From Rhizobium sp. SSA_523 (GTDB lineage: Bacteria > Pseudomonadota > Alphaproteobacteria > Rhizobiales > Rhizobiaceae), in NCBI RefSeq assembly GCF_030435705.1, contig NZ_CP129381.1, positions 62,001 to 126,000 of the forward strand: DNA of 64,000 nt. The letters are read 5' to 3'. The position numbers and the translations under genes were made by a program. The notes beneath the pieces were generated by a model, which saw only the letters and a program-made list of their open reading frames with translations, made no database searches and had not been told where the DNA came from. Below, one piece after another: positions 17,585 through 29,005 of this stretch (position 1 is the first letter of the stretch; every line of letters starts with the position of its first letter).

Positions 17585-18337
17585 TCAGTGCGCTTGTGGG
17601 AGAAGTTGCGCGGTGGCGGTCCATGCGTCGCGGAAGCCAGTTGCGAGAGCGCCATGCTCCATGGTCAGCACAAGCGTGTGGGCATTGTTATCAAGCGCGA
17701 ACTGCTTTTCGGACAGGCTCCAGGCGGGGAGCAACCAGTGCTTGCCGGCGGCCTTCGCCGCATCGGCGATCGCTTTGAGATCAGCAAAATCCGCGTCGGT
17801 TCGTTTGTAGGCCCCACGACCGCGGCGCAGGGAGAGATCGCTGGGGCCGATGAAGACGCCGTCCACGGTGGCGAGCGACAGGATGTGTTCGATATCCCTC
17901 AATGCGCCTGCATGCTCTATCATCGGGTAACACCGGGTCTTCTGGTCCTGATCGATAAACCACTGATCATCCGGACTGCCATAGGCCACCGTGCGGCCTC
18001 CTGCGAAACTGCGCTCGCCATGCGGCGGGAACTTCGCGAAGGCGCACGTCTTTTCCGCATGAGTGGCGTCAAGGATATGGGGAATAACCACGGCATCCGC
18101 GCCGAAATCGAGTGCCTGCTGGATTGGCCCCCGCTCGGGCCCCAGAACCTTTGCCAGGACTTCCAGCTTCAGTCCCTTCAGAACCGGGATGAACCGCTCC
18201 AGCGCATCGAGATCGAAACTGCCGTGCTCGATGTCCAGAACGACGGCCGTGTAACCAATGGACGCAGCGATTTCCGCTGCAGCTATGTTCGGCCCGGACA
18301 GCCAGACAGCCGATCTATGTTCGAAACTTGATGTCAT
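17585..18337 (-). CDS. HpcH/HpaI-type aldolase/citrate lyase family protein
   Basis: 250 residues with family hallmarks: VVLDIEHGSFD (metal/substrate loop), ADAVVIPHILDATHA, CYPMIEHAGALRDIEHI and VDGVFIGPSDLSL. Members split 4-hydroxy-2-oxo acids to pyruvate plus an aldehyde, with a divalent metal. GGGGA lies nine bases before the ATG at 18337. Together with the nitrilase gene and the ABC importer it suggests catabolism of an amide-bearing compound through a 2-oxo acid. Confidence 0.88.
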   Translation of the reverse strand: MTSSFEHRSAVWLSGPNIAAAEIAASIGYTAVVLDIEHGSFDLDALERFIPVLKGLKLEVLAKVLGPERGPIQQALDFGADAVVIPHILDATHAEKTCAFAKFPPHGERSFAGGRTVAYGSPDDQWFIDQDQKTRCYPMIEHAGALRDIEHILSLATVDGVFIGPSDLSLRRGRGAYKRTDADFADLKAIADAAKAAGKHWLLPAWSLSEKQFALDNNAHTLVLTMEHGALATGFRDAWTATAQLLPQAH

Positions 18338-18542
18338 GTCATGCTATCCCCGATCGGGTTCCTGGGGCAGGTCCAGGCCGTCGAGTGCGACTTGCCGGCT
18401 TTCGCAGCGGCCTGTCCGCGCCTCGCTCATGGTTTCTCTTCTCGATCCTTATCGATTGCACCGAGTATTGCAGAACCGGGCGATATGATCGGGCCAAAGA
18501 GGGCGCCTGGACAGTCCGTCCGGTCTCATCTGGGATGCAAAT

Positions 18543-19001
18543 TCAATCCGCCCGGTCTTTGACGGCGCGGGTGACGATATAGGTGAAATAGCGCTGGATG
18601 CCGATTTCCATGGCCAGAAGCCGGTCGACGAGATGCTGGTAACTGTCGATGTCGGTCGTCTCGACGGTGAGAAAATAATCCACTCCGCCGCCCACAGACC
18701 AGCAGGACACGATCTCGGCCACATCGCTGACGACGCTCTCGAAGCGCTTGAAATCCGCATGGCGATGGCTGGCCAAAGTCACTTCCATCAGCACTCGAAC
18801 GGGTGGCTTCTCCGTTCTCGATATGCGGGCATGGTAACCGGTGATGACGCCCTGCGCCTCAAGCCTTTTCAGCCGCGCCCACGCAGGGGTCGCCGAAAGG
18901 CCGACGGCTTGCGCCAAGGCCTGTTTGGTCAGCCGTCCATTGCGTTTCACGGCCTCGATAATGCGCAGGTCTATGGCGTCCAGCTTCAGTTTTCTCTCCA
19001 T
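18543..19001 (-). CDS. Lrp/AsnC family transcriptional regulator
   Basis: 152 residues from the ATG at 19001 (MERKLKLDAIDLRIIEAVKRNGR), the standard family start and length. N-terminal HTH KQALAQAVGLSATPAWARLKRLEAQGVITGY (split: LTKQALAQAVGLSATPAWAR) and a C-terminal RAM domain with the GGGVDYFLTVET effector loop. Upstream in-frame starts at 19055 and 19070 exist but have no better ribosome site. Divergent from the dipeptide-type operon at 19145, with the palindrome 19094-19107 between them; it may also control the aldolase/nitrilase unit downstream of it. Confidence 0.88.
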   Translation of the reverse strand: MERKLKLDAIDLRIIEAVKRNGRLTKQALAQAVGLSATPAWARLKRLEAQGVITGYHARISRTEKPPVRVLMEVTLASHRHADFKRFESVVSDVAEIVSCWSVGGGVDYFLTVETTDIDSYQHLVDRLLAMEIGIQRYFTYIVTRAVKDRAD

Positions 19002-19093
19002 AAGGCCGCGACCACGGACAGCTTCGGTGCGGCGCAAGTCGCGTGGCTCGAACATGTTTTCATAATGCACATCGGCACACGCTTGACTATGAT

Positions 19094-19107
19094 TTTCACA
19101 TGTGAAA
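19094..19107. promoter_or_regulatory. Palindrome in the Lrp-divergent promoter region
   Basis: Perfect 14-base palindrome TTTCACATGTGAAA, midway between the Lrp gene and the binding-protein gene at 19145. Position and symmetry fit an operator of the adjacent regulator. It is 38 bases upstream of the ATG, so bound protein would cover the promoter of the operon. Confidence 0.55.
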
Positions 19108-19144
19108 TGTTTTTTGCATGATTATAAAACAAGAGGGCGAACTT

Positions 19145-20695
19145 ATGTCACTATCGAAACCGGCCTTGCGCGCACTATGGGCATCTGCGGCTCTGGCTCT
19201 TCCCGGACTGGCTCTGGCCAATACCCTGAACGTGCAGATCACCGCGGATATCAGAAGTTCCCAGCCGGGGATAAACCGAGACGCCGGCACGGATTCCGTC
19301 ATCCTCAACGTCGTTGAAGGTCTGGTTGCGGCCGGCGAAAAGGGTGAAATCCACCCGATGCTGGCCAAGGAATGGACGGTGTCCGACGACGGCAAGACCT
19401 ATACATTCACCCTGCGCGACGGCGTCACTTTTCACAATGGCGAGACGATGACAGCCGCCGATGTGCAATGGAGTCTTGAAAAGCTCATTCGTGACCCGGA
19501 GTTCAGCTGCAAGACCTTCTTTGATGGCAGCCGTGACGCGAAAGTGGAATCAATCGAGGCGAAGGACGCCCATACGGTTGTCGTGAGGCTGGATCGTCCG
19601 GATGCGATGTTCCTGAACTACATGGCGCAGGCGCAGTGCGGTTCCACCGGCATCGTGCATCGTTCCTCTTTCGGAGAAGATGGCAAGTGGAAGGCGCCCA
19701 TTGCTACCGGCCCGTTCCAATTCGGGGAATGGAAGCGCGGAGAAGGACTGACGCTGACGAAGTTCGCCAAATATGCCATCTCAGGGGAGAAGCCTGATGG
19801 TTACGGCGGACGCAAGGAGGTTCTTGTCGATGAGGTGAAATATGTTGTGGTGCCGGACACCGCAACGGCGGTGGCTGGCCTGAAGAGCGGTGCGCTCGAT
19901 GTTCTGCCCTATCTGCCGCCGGGTGAGGCGGCCAAGCTGAGCGGCGAGAAAGACTTCACTATCGTTGCGGCTCCGCATGGTGGTCTCGTGACCATGCTGT
20001 TCCAGACGGCCGATCCGCTGATGTCCAATGTGGACATGCGCCAGGCCATCATCGCCGCACTGGATACGGCGCAGATCGTCGAGTCGGTAACCTATGGGCT
20101 GGGTGTTCCCAACAATTCGCTTGTTGCGTCCGGCTCTCTGTATCACACGGCTGCGCATGACAAGGGTTACACCTATGATCCGGCGGCCGCCAAGGCCTTG
20201 TTGGACAAGGCCGGTTACAAGGGCGAGAAGATCAATATTCTCACCAATCGCCGCTCGGCCATCAATTACGATACTGCGATCATCGCACAGGCCATGCTGC
20301 AGGCCGCCGGTATGAACGCGGAAATCGAAGTCCTCGAATGGGCAAGCCAGCTCGACCGCTTCAACAGCGGCAAATACCAGATCATGGCGTTCAATTATTC
20401 CAACCGTAGCGATCCGGCGCTCGCCTATCAGACGGTCGTCGGCTCGAAAGCCAAGAAGCCAAACACCGTCTGGGACGATCCTGAGGTGAGCACGCTCGTC
20501 AACCAGGCGCTGCAGGAAACGGACCAGGCAAGACGTCAGGCGATCTTCGATGATCTGCATGCCCGTTTTCTGGCACAGGCGCCGCTGGTCATGCTGGCCA
20601 ATGGTCTCGACGTCGGCGTGTCCGGCCCGAAGGTGAAGGGCTATCGCACCTGGCAGGGCTTCGCCCGCTTCTGGGGCGTTGAAAAAAGCCAGTGA
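19145..20695 (+). CDS. Peptide-type ABC transporter substrate-binding protein (family 5, DppA/GsiB-like)
   Basis: 516 residues from the ATG at 19145 with GAGGGCG upstream. Signal peptide ALRALWASAALALPGLALA, cleavage at ALA-NT. Family-5 features: VVEGLVAAGEKGEIHPMLAKEW in part (LAKEWTVSDDGKTYTFTLR), FHNGETMTAADVQWS, and the C-terminal GFARFWGVEK. Binds a dipeptide, glutathione-like or other amide compound in the periplasm. First gene of a ten-gene operon. Confidence 0.9.
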   Translation: MSLSKPALRALWASAALALPGLALANTLNVQITADIRSSQPGINRDAGTDSVILNVVEGLVAAGEKGEIHPMLAKEWTVSDDGKTYTFTLRDGVTFHNGETMTAADVQWSLEKLIRDPEFSCKTFFDGSRDAKVESIEAKDAHTVVVRLDRPDAMFLNYMAQAQCGSTGIVHRSSFGEDGKWKAPIATGPFQFGEWKRGEGLTLTKFAKYAISGEKPDGYGGRKEVLVDEVKYVVVPDTATAVAGLKSGALDVLPYLPPGEAAKLSGEKDFTIVAAPHGGLVTMLFQTADPLMSNVDMRQAIIAALDTAQIVESVTYGLGVPNNSLVASGSLYHTAAHDKGYTYDPAAAKALLDKAGYKGEKINILTNRRSAINYDTAIIAQAMLQAAGMNAEIEVLEWASQLDRFNSGKYQIMAFNYSNRSDPALAYQTVVGSKAKKPNTVWDDPEVSTLVNQALQETDQARRQAIFDDLHARFLAQAPLVMLANGLDVGVSGPKVKGYRTWQGFARFWGVEKSQ

Positions 20696-20717
20696 GAATG
20701 ACGGCCGGATATTCACA

Positions 20718-21662
20718 ATGCTGAAATTTGCTCTGGGCCGGTTAGTATCGGCGATCCCGACCCTGTTCATCGTCTCGGTGGCGGTGTTCGGCCTCATCCG
20801 CCTGATACCCGGCGACCCCGCCAGTCTGATGCTCGGCGATCTCGCTGATGCAGACGCGCTGGCAGCCGCGCGCAGGTCTATGGGACTGGATCAACCCGTG
20901 CCGCTGCAATTTGTCATCTGGCTCGGCAATGTCCTGCAGGGAGATCTCGGCCACTCGGTGCTGAATGGCCAGCCGGTGCTTGACCTTGTGCTGCAGTGCT
21001 TTGCGACCAGCGCCTGGATGGTGCTGATTGCGGTCGGCCTGTCTGTCCTCATTGCCGTGCCGCTCGGCATGGCGGCGGCCTGGAAACAGAATGGCGGCCT
21101 CGATCTTGCGATCGTCGCCATGTCGACATTGCTGCTTTCGATCCCGACCTTCTGGCTGGGATTGATGATCCTTCTCGGTTTCGGTCTCAAGCTCGGCTGG
21201 CTACCGGTACTGGGTTATGTGTCGGTGACCAGGGACCCGGTCGCAGGACTGATCTATCTGATCATGCCGGTCGCAACCCTCGTCCTGCATGAGGTAGGCA
21301 TTATCGTGCGTATGGCTCGCGCATCCACGCTTGATGTTCTGCGGCTGGATTATATCACCCATGCCCGCGCCAAAGGGTTAAGTGAGTCAGCTGTTCTCCT
21401 GCACCATGCGGCACGCAACGCGTTCGGCCCGACCTGGACACTGATAGGTCTTATTCTGGGCAACCTTCTCGGTGGCGTTGCCGTGGTGGAAACCGTCTTC
21501 ACCATTCCAGGTCTCGGACGACTGATCGTCGATTCCATCTATGCCCGTGATTACGCGGTCGTGCAGGGCTGCCTGCTGTTCGTCGCCGTTACCTATCTGC
21601 TCGTCAATCTGCTGGTTGACCTGCTCTATCCCCTATTCGATCCGCGAGTGACCGCAGAATGA
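20718..21662 (+). CDS. Peptide-type ABC transporter permease 1 (DppB/GsiC-like)
   Basis: 314 residues from the ATG at 20718 (MLKFALGRLVSAIPTLF), the typical start for DppB-like permeases. Landmarks are RLIPGDPASLMLGD after the first helix, and the loop LDYITHARAKGLSESAVLLHH. About six membrane segments. Starts 22 bases after the binding-protein stop and overlaps the second permease gene by four bases. Confidence 0.9.
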   Translation: MLKFALGRLVSAIPTLFIVSVAVFGLIRLIPGDPASLMLGDLADADALAAARRSMGLDQPVPLQFVIWLGNVLQGDLGHSVLNGQPVLDLVLQCFATSAWMVLIAVGLSVLIAVPLGMAAAWKQNGGLDLAIVAMSTLLLSIPTFWLGLMILLGFGLKLGWLPVLGYVSVTRDPVAGLIYLIMPVATLVLHEVGIIVRMARASTLDVLRLDYITHARAKGLSESAVLLHHAARNAFGPTWTLIGLILGNLLGGVAVVETVFTIPGLGRLIVDSIYARDYAVVQGCLLFVAVTYLLVNLLVDLLYPLFDPRVTAE

Positions 21663-22474
21663 AACGCCATCAACGAAACCGTATCCTCGGCGGCGCGCTT
21701 CTCGCCTGTTTTTTCGCGGCAGCACTTGCTGGGCGCATCTGGACGCCCTTCGATCCGATGCGCATCAATCTGCGCGCCAAGTTGCAGGCACCGGACGCGA
21801 CCCACTGGCTCGGCACCGATGAATTCGGTCGCGACGTCTTGTCCCGATTAATGACGGCTGCGGGAACCAGCGTGTCCATCAGCCTCGTGACCGTCTGCAT
21901 TGCAGTCTTGGCCGGCGTATCCTTCGGCGTTCTCGCGGGCTATGCCCGTGGCTGGACAGACCGCGTCATCATGGCGTTCAACGATGCGCTTCTGGCATTT
22001 CCCAGCATGCTGCTGGCGCTTGCTTTGCTGTCGATCACCGGCGCCAATATGTACGGGATCATTGTTGCGCTCGGCATTGCCTATACCCCATCCATGGTGC
22101 GGGTCGTGCGGGGATCGGTACTTTCGCTGCGGGAACGGGAGTTCATAGAAGCGTCGCGCATCATGGGCAATTCCGCCGCCTATACAATGTTCCGCCACAT
22201 CGTCCCCAACTGCCTCGGTCCGGTGATCGTGCTGGCAACCTCCATGTTCGGTTCAGTCCTGCTGACCGAGAGTGCGCTGAGCTTTCTGGGTCTGGGCGTG
22301 CCGCCACCGGCGCCGACCTGGGGCAATATGCTGGCCAGCGGCCGTCCTCACATTGCGGAAGCCGTATGGCTCGGCATCTTCCCTGGCCTGTGCATTTCCC
22401 TGTCTCTGCTCGGCATCAACCTGTTCGGCGATGCTATCCGCGATCGTTTCGACCCCCGCATGAGAGGATTGTAA
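21659..22474 (+). CDS. Peptide-type ABC transporter permease 2 (DppC/GsiD-like)
   Basis: 271 residues. GTDEFGRDVLSRLMTA is the classic DppC motif after the first helix, and the EAA loop is EREFIEASRIMGNSAAYTMF. About five to six membrane segments; C-terminus GDAIRDRFDPRMRGL as in the family. ATGA overlap with the first permease gene. Confidence 0.92.
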   Translation: MKRHQRNRILGGALLACFFAAALAGRIWTPFDPMRINLRAKLQAPDATHWLGTDEFGRDVLSRLMTAAGTSVSISLVTVCIAVLAGVSFGVLAGYARGWTDRVIMAFNDALLAFPSMLLALALLSITGANMYGIIVALGIAYTPSMVRVVRGSVLSLREREFIEASRIMGNSAAYTMFRHIVPNCLGPVIVLATSMFGSVLLTESALSFLGLGVPPPAPTWGNMLASGRPHIAEAVWLGIFPGLCISLSLLGINLFGDAIRDRFDPRMRGL

Positions 22475-22477
22475 GCA

Positions 22478-24138
<1,661 letters not shown>

Positions 24139-24142
<4 letters not shown>

Positions 24143-25695
24143 AAATGACAGGAATAACGAGGGACCTGCCACGTGCCACACCCGGTTCACGCGGCACGGA
24201 TCCGGCAATTTTGCTCGCCATGCTGGATGAGATCAAATGTCATGATCTTGAATTGCATAGCCTGCTTGTGTGGCAGGACGGCGCGCTGATCACCAGCGCC
24301 TACTGGGCGCCCTATTCGGCCAACCGCCCGCATATGATGCATTCCGTGACAAAGAGTTTCACCTCCATGGCCGTCGGTCTGGCGGTGTCGGATGGTCTGC
24401 TTTCGGTCGATGATGATGTGCTGCAATTCTTTCCGGATTACGCCGGACCGGTCGACGCAAACTTACGCATGATGAAAGTGCGGCACCTGCTGACCATGAC
24501 CAGTGGCCATGGGCGCGGCATATCCGGCGGCTCCTGGCGGCGGGTGCTTTCAAGCTGGGTCGAGGATTTTCTGCGGCAGCCGACACCTTATAGGCCAGGC
24601 GAAGTCTTCGTCTATGACAGTGCCGCGAGTTACATGCTGTCTGCCATCGTACAGCAGGTCACCGGGCGCATGATTGCCGACTACCTCTCAGAGCGGATAT
24701 TCCGTCCGATGGGTATGTCTGGCTCTATGAGATGGGACACCGGCACGGACGGCGTCAACACGGGCGGCAACGGTCTCAGCTGCACCAGTGAGGACATGCT
24801 GAAACTTGGCATATTGCATCTGCAGGGCGGGGAGTGGCAGGGTCGCCAGCTTCTGCCGCGTCCGTGGGTGAAAGCGGCAACCGGCATGCAGATCCGGGAT
24901 GTGGTGCTGGGTGTGTTTACTGGAGACCATTATCTGGGGCCGAACGAGCTCATCGATGGCCACACGGTCAGCCGGCGTGAAGGCTACGGCTATCAATGGT
25001 GGCGTGGTCCCCATGACAGCTTTTCCGCCAATGGGCTGTTCGGCCAGTATTGTATCGTCCTTCCGCAAGAGAATGCCGTGGTGGCCTTCACCGGCGGGCT
25101 GGAAGACAGTGACCGGCGCGTCCATCGGCTCATCTATGACGTGCTGCGTCCAGCACTGGGAAAAGGGGCCGGTACCCTCGAGAGCCAGGGAAAGCTGGAG
25201 GCGCGTCTGGCTGGCTTGCGGCTTGAGCGTTTGATGGATAGCCACTTTTCTTCGGAAAGAGTGCCATGTGGCACATGGATCATGGAGCCAAACGACCAAG
25301 GCGTCGAAAGCATCTCGCTTGTGGCCGGCGATCACGAGCTGAGCATCATTCTTCGCGACGCTGAGGGTGACCATGCATTGCGCGTCGGATGCGGCTTGTA
25401 CATTGAAACAGTCACCACTATGCCCGGAGCCAGGCTGCACCATTCCTACCAGCCAGCCGAGGGACTGCGCGTCTTGGCCTCGGCCCGTCTCCTCAAAAAT
25501 GACGCGGCGGCTACGGTGCTGGAAATGGACTGGATCTTCGTCGAGACGGCGTTTCGGGATACCGTGCGCATGCGCTTCGCCGATGGTTCGATGACCTTTG
25601 CAAGGCAGGTGAATGTGAACTCTTCCGAGCTTGAATGGCCTGACATGACCGGCCGGCTGCTGACCCAGGCTGTGAGGAACAAGCAGCATGGCTGA
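24139..25695 (+). CDS. Serine hydrolase of the class C beta-lactamase/penicillin-binding protein fold
   Basis: 518 residues, no signal peptide, so probably cytosolic. Catalytic SxxK is SVTK at 69-72, and the Tyr motif is YDSAASYM near 155-160. The catalytic domain ends near residue 340; a C-terminal beta-rich part of about 170 residues follows. Members hydrolyse beta-lactams, D-amino acid amides, esters or peptides. ATGA overlap with the ATPase gene links it to import of an amide or peptide-like compound. Confidence 0.85.
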
Positions 25696-26545
25696 CGTCG
25701 AACAAGTTGCGATATCCCGGATGACGCATGAGATGTTCGCGGAGCGTATGAAGCGCCCCGCGGTCATTCTGATCCCGCTTGCCTCGCAAGAAGAGCAGGG
25801 ACCGCATGCGCCAATGGGTGATTTCATGCTGACCGAAAGGCTTGCGGAAATGAGCGCCCGTCGCGGCGCCGGGCTGATGGCGCCTGTGCTGCCCTTTGGT
25901 CATGCCGAATTCTTCCGTGGCATTGCTGGTGGCATACAATTGCGTGCCGCCACTTTCACCGCGGTTCTCGAGGATATCCTGACCTCCTTCCTCGATCACG
26001 GCCATGAGCGGCTGCTGATTTTCAACGGACACACGACGAATGCGCCGCTGATCGATCAGGTCTGCCGCAAACTGCGCCTTGAAAAAGGTGTGCTGATACC
26101 GGCGCTGAACATCTGGCAGAGCCTGCCGGAGAGCCTGTGGAACAGGCTTTATGCCGATGGCGCTGCGCGTGTACGCGGTCATGGCGGCGAGCCAATGACC
26201 TCGGTCTATATGCATCTCTTTCCTGACCTCGTTCGAGAGGGGGCGATGCGCGACCCCGCGCCGCGCGGCACCGTCTTCGGCTTGCCGATTGGCGGCGTCT
26301 CGGCCACGCGTTTCGAAGGGTTGCCGGTTCAGATACCGCTTGATTGCACGGAGGTCGATCCGTCCGGAATGCTTGGCGGACTCGCCTCGCTGGCAAGCGC
26401 GGAAAAGGGCGAAGTGATCGTAGATCATATCGTCAGCCATACGGCGCGGTTGATGCGCCATCTCGCAGGCTTCGACCCGAGACATGCCGTTCAACCTTTC
26501 GGCGCCGCTGACGAAGAGCCCTCGCAAGGAGACAGACATGACTGA
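25688..26545 (+). CDS. Creatininase family amidohydrolase
   Basis: 285 residues. The motif VILIPLASQEEQGPHAPMGD (metal site, usually E-x-H-G-x-H-L-P) and LIFNGHTTNAPL (usually NGHGGN) mark the family; GGEPMTSVYMHLFPD is the third site. The usual His in EQHG is replaced by Gln-Gly here (EEQGPH), as in some divergent members. The family opens cyclic amides or lactams (creatinine, mycofactocin precursor, formamides) with Zn or Mn. Overlaps the preceding gene by eight bases. Confidence 0.83.
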   Translation: MADVEQVAISRMTHEMFAERMKRPAVILIPLASQEEQGPHAPMGDFMLTERLAEMSARRGAGLMAPVLPFGHAEFFRGIAGGIQLRAATFTAVLEDILTSFLDHGHERLLIFNGHTTNAPLIDQVCRKLRLEKGVLIPALNIWQSLPESLWNRLYADGAARVRGHGGEPMTSVYMHLFPDLVREGAMRDPAPRGTVFGLPIGGVSATRFEGLPVQIPLDCTEVDPSGMLGGLASLASAEKGEVIVDHIVSHTARLMRHLAGFDPRHAVQPFGAADEEPSQGDRHD

Positions 26546-27236
26546 ACTACGGATCGGTGCGATGCCGGTTGCCCCTGCGAAGGACGTTATCGATGCGTTG
26601 CAGCAGATCGAGACAGCCAGTGTCGGGCATCTGCGTCACACCGGCTTCATGAGCCACGCGATACAGGCGATCACGCCGCAACAGCAGGTGCGAGCCGGTG
26701 TCGCGGTCACGCTTGCCATCCCGGCCATGTGTTCGACTTTGCTGCATTATGCGCTGGGCCAGGTGCGGCCCGGTGATATTCTGGTGATAGACCGGTTGGG
26801 CGACAGCCGGCATGCCTGCCTTGGCGGAGCTGTTGCGAGGGCGGCGCGCATGGCGGGCCTTGCCGGGGTCGTTATCGATGGCCCGTGCACCGATGTCGCG
26901 GAAATTCTCGCCGAAGGCCTTCCCGTCTGGTGCCGTGGTGTCTCCTCGGTCACCACCCGTCAGCTCGATCTCGGAGGCACGTTCAATCGCCCGATCGCCT
27001 GCGGCGGCGTGCCTGTCCTGCCGGGCGATATCGTGCTGGCAGACGCCTCGGGTGTGGTGGTGCTGCCGGCTGATGAGGCGGCGGAGATTGCTGCGATCTG
27101 CATTGCCCGCGAGGCACGCGTTGCCCGCACCATGCAGCGGCTGCTCGACGGCGAAAAGCTTGGCGATATCACCCGCGCGGTAGACAAGGTGAATGCGCGT
27201 CTCAAGCCCGGCGCAACGGAAGGACCGCAGAAATGA
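26538..27236 (+). CDS. RraA family protein (aldolase/decarboxylase type)
   Basis: 232 residues from the ATG at 26538, preceded by AAGGAGA. The core LRPGDILVIDR-like stretch (VRPGDILVIDRLGDSRHACLGG), AARMAGLAGVVIDGPCTDV and GVPVLPGDIVLADASGVVVLP are diagnostic. The family includes 4-hydroxy-4-methyl-2-oxoglutarate aldolase, oxaloacetate decarboxylases and RNase E inhibitors. In a catabolic operon the metal-dependent lyase role is likelier. Overlaps both neighbours. Confidence 0.87.
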   Translation: MTELRIGAMPVAPAKDVIDALQQIETASVGHLRHTGFMSHAIQAITPQQQVRAGVAVTLAIPAMCSTLLHYALGQVRPGDILVIDRLGDSRHACLGGAVARAARMAGLAGVVIDGPCTDVAEILAEGLPVWCRGVSSVTTRQLDLGGTFNRPIACGGVPVLPGDIVLADASGVVVLPADEAAEIAAICIAREARVARTMQRLLDGEKLGDITRAVDKVNARLKPGATEGPQK

Positions 27237-28126
27237 CTCCCCTCTATGCCCAGTTGCAAGACGTGACGCTGGACGGCGTGCTTTCGGTGATTGCGCCACG
27301 CGCCCCTCTCGTCCCCATGGTGTTCGACAGTCCCCATAGTGGCCTGGAAATGCCGCAGGCTTTCCATCCTGCCGTTTCCGCGGAACGGGTAAGAGTAGCC
27401 GCGGACACCCATGTCGATGACCTGTTTCAATCGGCTTGCGATGTCGGCGCGCCACTGCTCAGGGCGCATTTTCCCCGCAGTTTCCTGGATGTGAACCGGT
27501 CCTTGCTCGATATGGACATCGCGCTTCTGGACGGCGACTGGCCCCATCCGCTGCGTGAAAGCGCGACGGCAAAGCGTGGCATGGGTTTGATGTGGCGATA
27601 TGCCTGGGGCGACGAGCCAATGTATGCCGCGCCAATGCGTGTGGCTGAGGCTGAAGCCAGAATAGCCACCTACTGGCAGCCCTATCATGAACATCTGGCC
27701 GGCTTGCTGAATGCCGTCTATAGCCGTTTCGGCCGTGTTTATCATATCAATTGCCATTCCATGACGGCCGTCGGTCATGCGATCTCGTCCGATCCTGCGG
27801 GAACGGTGAGGGCGGATATCTGCCTCGGTGATCTGCATGGCGGCTCAGCCGCACGCGAATTCGTTTCGCTGATCACCGAGACACTCGAAGCCGAGGGGCT
27901 TGTCGTTGCGCTCAACAAGCCTTTCCGTGGCGCGGAACTGGTCGCGGCCTATTCGAACCCGGCGCTTCAGCGCCACAGCGTGCAGTTCGAGATCAACCGC
28001 AAGCTCTACATGGATGAGACAACGCGGGAGCGTAACGGGGGTTACGACGCCTTGAAGAACACGCTTGCCCGTATGAACCGCGTGCTGGCCGATTATGCCA
28101 GCCAGCAATCGTCGAAGAAACTTTAG
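27233..28126 (+). CDS. N-formylglutamate amidohydrolase family protein
   Basis: 297 residues. Metal and substrate motifs of the family are present: VFDSPHSGLEMP, AADTHVDDLF, PRSFLDVNRS, VYHINCHSMTA and ICLGDLHGGSAAREFV. The founder cleaves N-formyl-L-glutamate to formate and glutamate in histidine degradation. No other hut gene is nearby, so here it more likely cleaves an N-acyl amino acid produced by the upstream hydrolases. Confidence 0.87.
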   Translation: MTPLYAQLQDVTLDGVLSVIAPRAPLVPMVFDSPHSGLEMPQAFHPAVSAERVRVAADTHVDDLFQSACDVGAPLLRAHFPRSFLDVNRSLLDMDIALLDGDWPHPLRESATAKRGMGLMWRYAWGDEPMYAAPMRVAEAEARIATYWQPYHEHLAGLLNAVYSRFGRVYHINCHSMTAVGHAISSDPAGTVRADICLGDLHGGSAAREFVSLITETLEAEGLVVALNKPFRGAELVAAYSNPALQRHSVQFEINRKLYMDETTRERNGGYDALKNTLARMNRVLADYASQQSSKKL

Positions 28127-28138
28127 CAGGAATTCCTC

Positions 28139-28972
28139 ATGTCCATTCAGCAAAAGGGTGCGGCCCTCAACTTCTACCGCCGGGGCCGCACGCCGATCTA
28201 TGCCTCGCGTATGGATCAGCGCTTTTCGTGGTGCTGCTATATTCCGGAAGGTTACGATCCGACGGGTGACACCGTGCATCCCCTCGCGGTCCTGGTTCAC
28301 GGCAGCCTGCGGGACGCCGATATCCTGCGTGACGAATTCATCGATTTTGCCGAAAAACACCAATGCGTATTGCTGGCACCGCTCTTTCCGGCGGGCATTG
28401 ATGACCCGGACGATCTGCACAATTACAAGCACATGATCTATCACGGCATTCGCTACGATCTCGTTCTGCTGGACATGATCGATGAAGTGGCGGCGCGTTA
28501 CAGGGTCGAAAAGGACAGGGTGTTGATGCACGGCTTTTCCGGCGGCGCGCAATTCGCTCATCGCTTCCTTTATCTTCACCCGCGCCGGCTCCGCGCCGTT
28601 TCTGTCGGTGCGCCGGGTACCGTCACCCTGCCGGATGACCGGGCCAATTGGTGGGTCGGATTGCAAGGCATGGAAGAGATATTTGGCCAGCCCGTTGATA
28701 TTGACGCTATGCGTCAGGTGGCTGTGCAACTGGTTATCGGTGATGCGGATGTCGAAACCTGGGACGTCGCCGTCGGACCGAACTCACCCTTCTGGATGGA
28801 GGGAATCAACGATAGCGGCGAGACCCGGGTTGAGCGCTTGCGATCATTGGAAAAGGGTTTGCAGGCGATTGGCGTTGAACCGCGTTTCGACATGGTTGCG
28901 GGCATCAGTCACGATGGCGCAGGCATTCAGCCACCCGTCAAAGCATTCTTTTCGGCTCTTCTCGAAAGCTGA
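28139..28972 (+). CDS. Alpha/beta hydrolase (PHB depolymerase/esterase-like)
   Basis: 277 residues. Oxyanion segment AVLVHGSLRDADILRDEF and nucleophile elbow MHGFSGGAQFAHRF (GxSxG as GFSGG) identify an alpha/beta hydrolase; His of the triad is likely in GISHDGAG near residue 262. No signal peptide. Last gene of the operon, 12 bases after the amidohydrolase stop. Probably an esterase or amidase on the imported compound. Confidence 0.85.
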   Translation: MSIQQKGAALNFYRRGRTPIYASRMDQRFSWCCYIPEGYDPTGDTVHPLAVLVHGSLRDADILRDEFIDFAEKHQCVLLAPLFPAGIDDPDDLHNYKHMIYHGIRYDLVLLDMIDEVAARYRVEKDRVLMHGFSGGAQFAHRFLYLHPRRLRAVSVGAPGTVTLPDDRANWWVGLQGMEEIFGQPVDIDAMRQVAVQLVIGDADVETWDVAVGPNSPFWMEGINDSGETRVERLRSLEKGLQAIGVEPRFDMVAGISHDGAGIQPPVKAFFSALLES

Positions 28973-29005
28973 GGCGCAGGACGGGGCGGCAGGCCGCGGC
29001 CGTGA

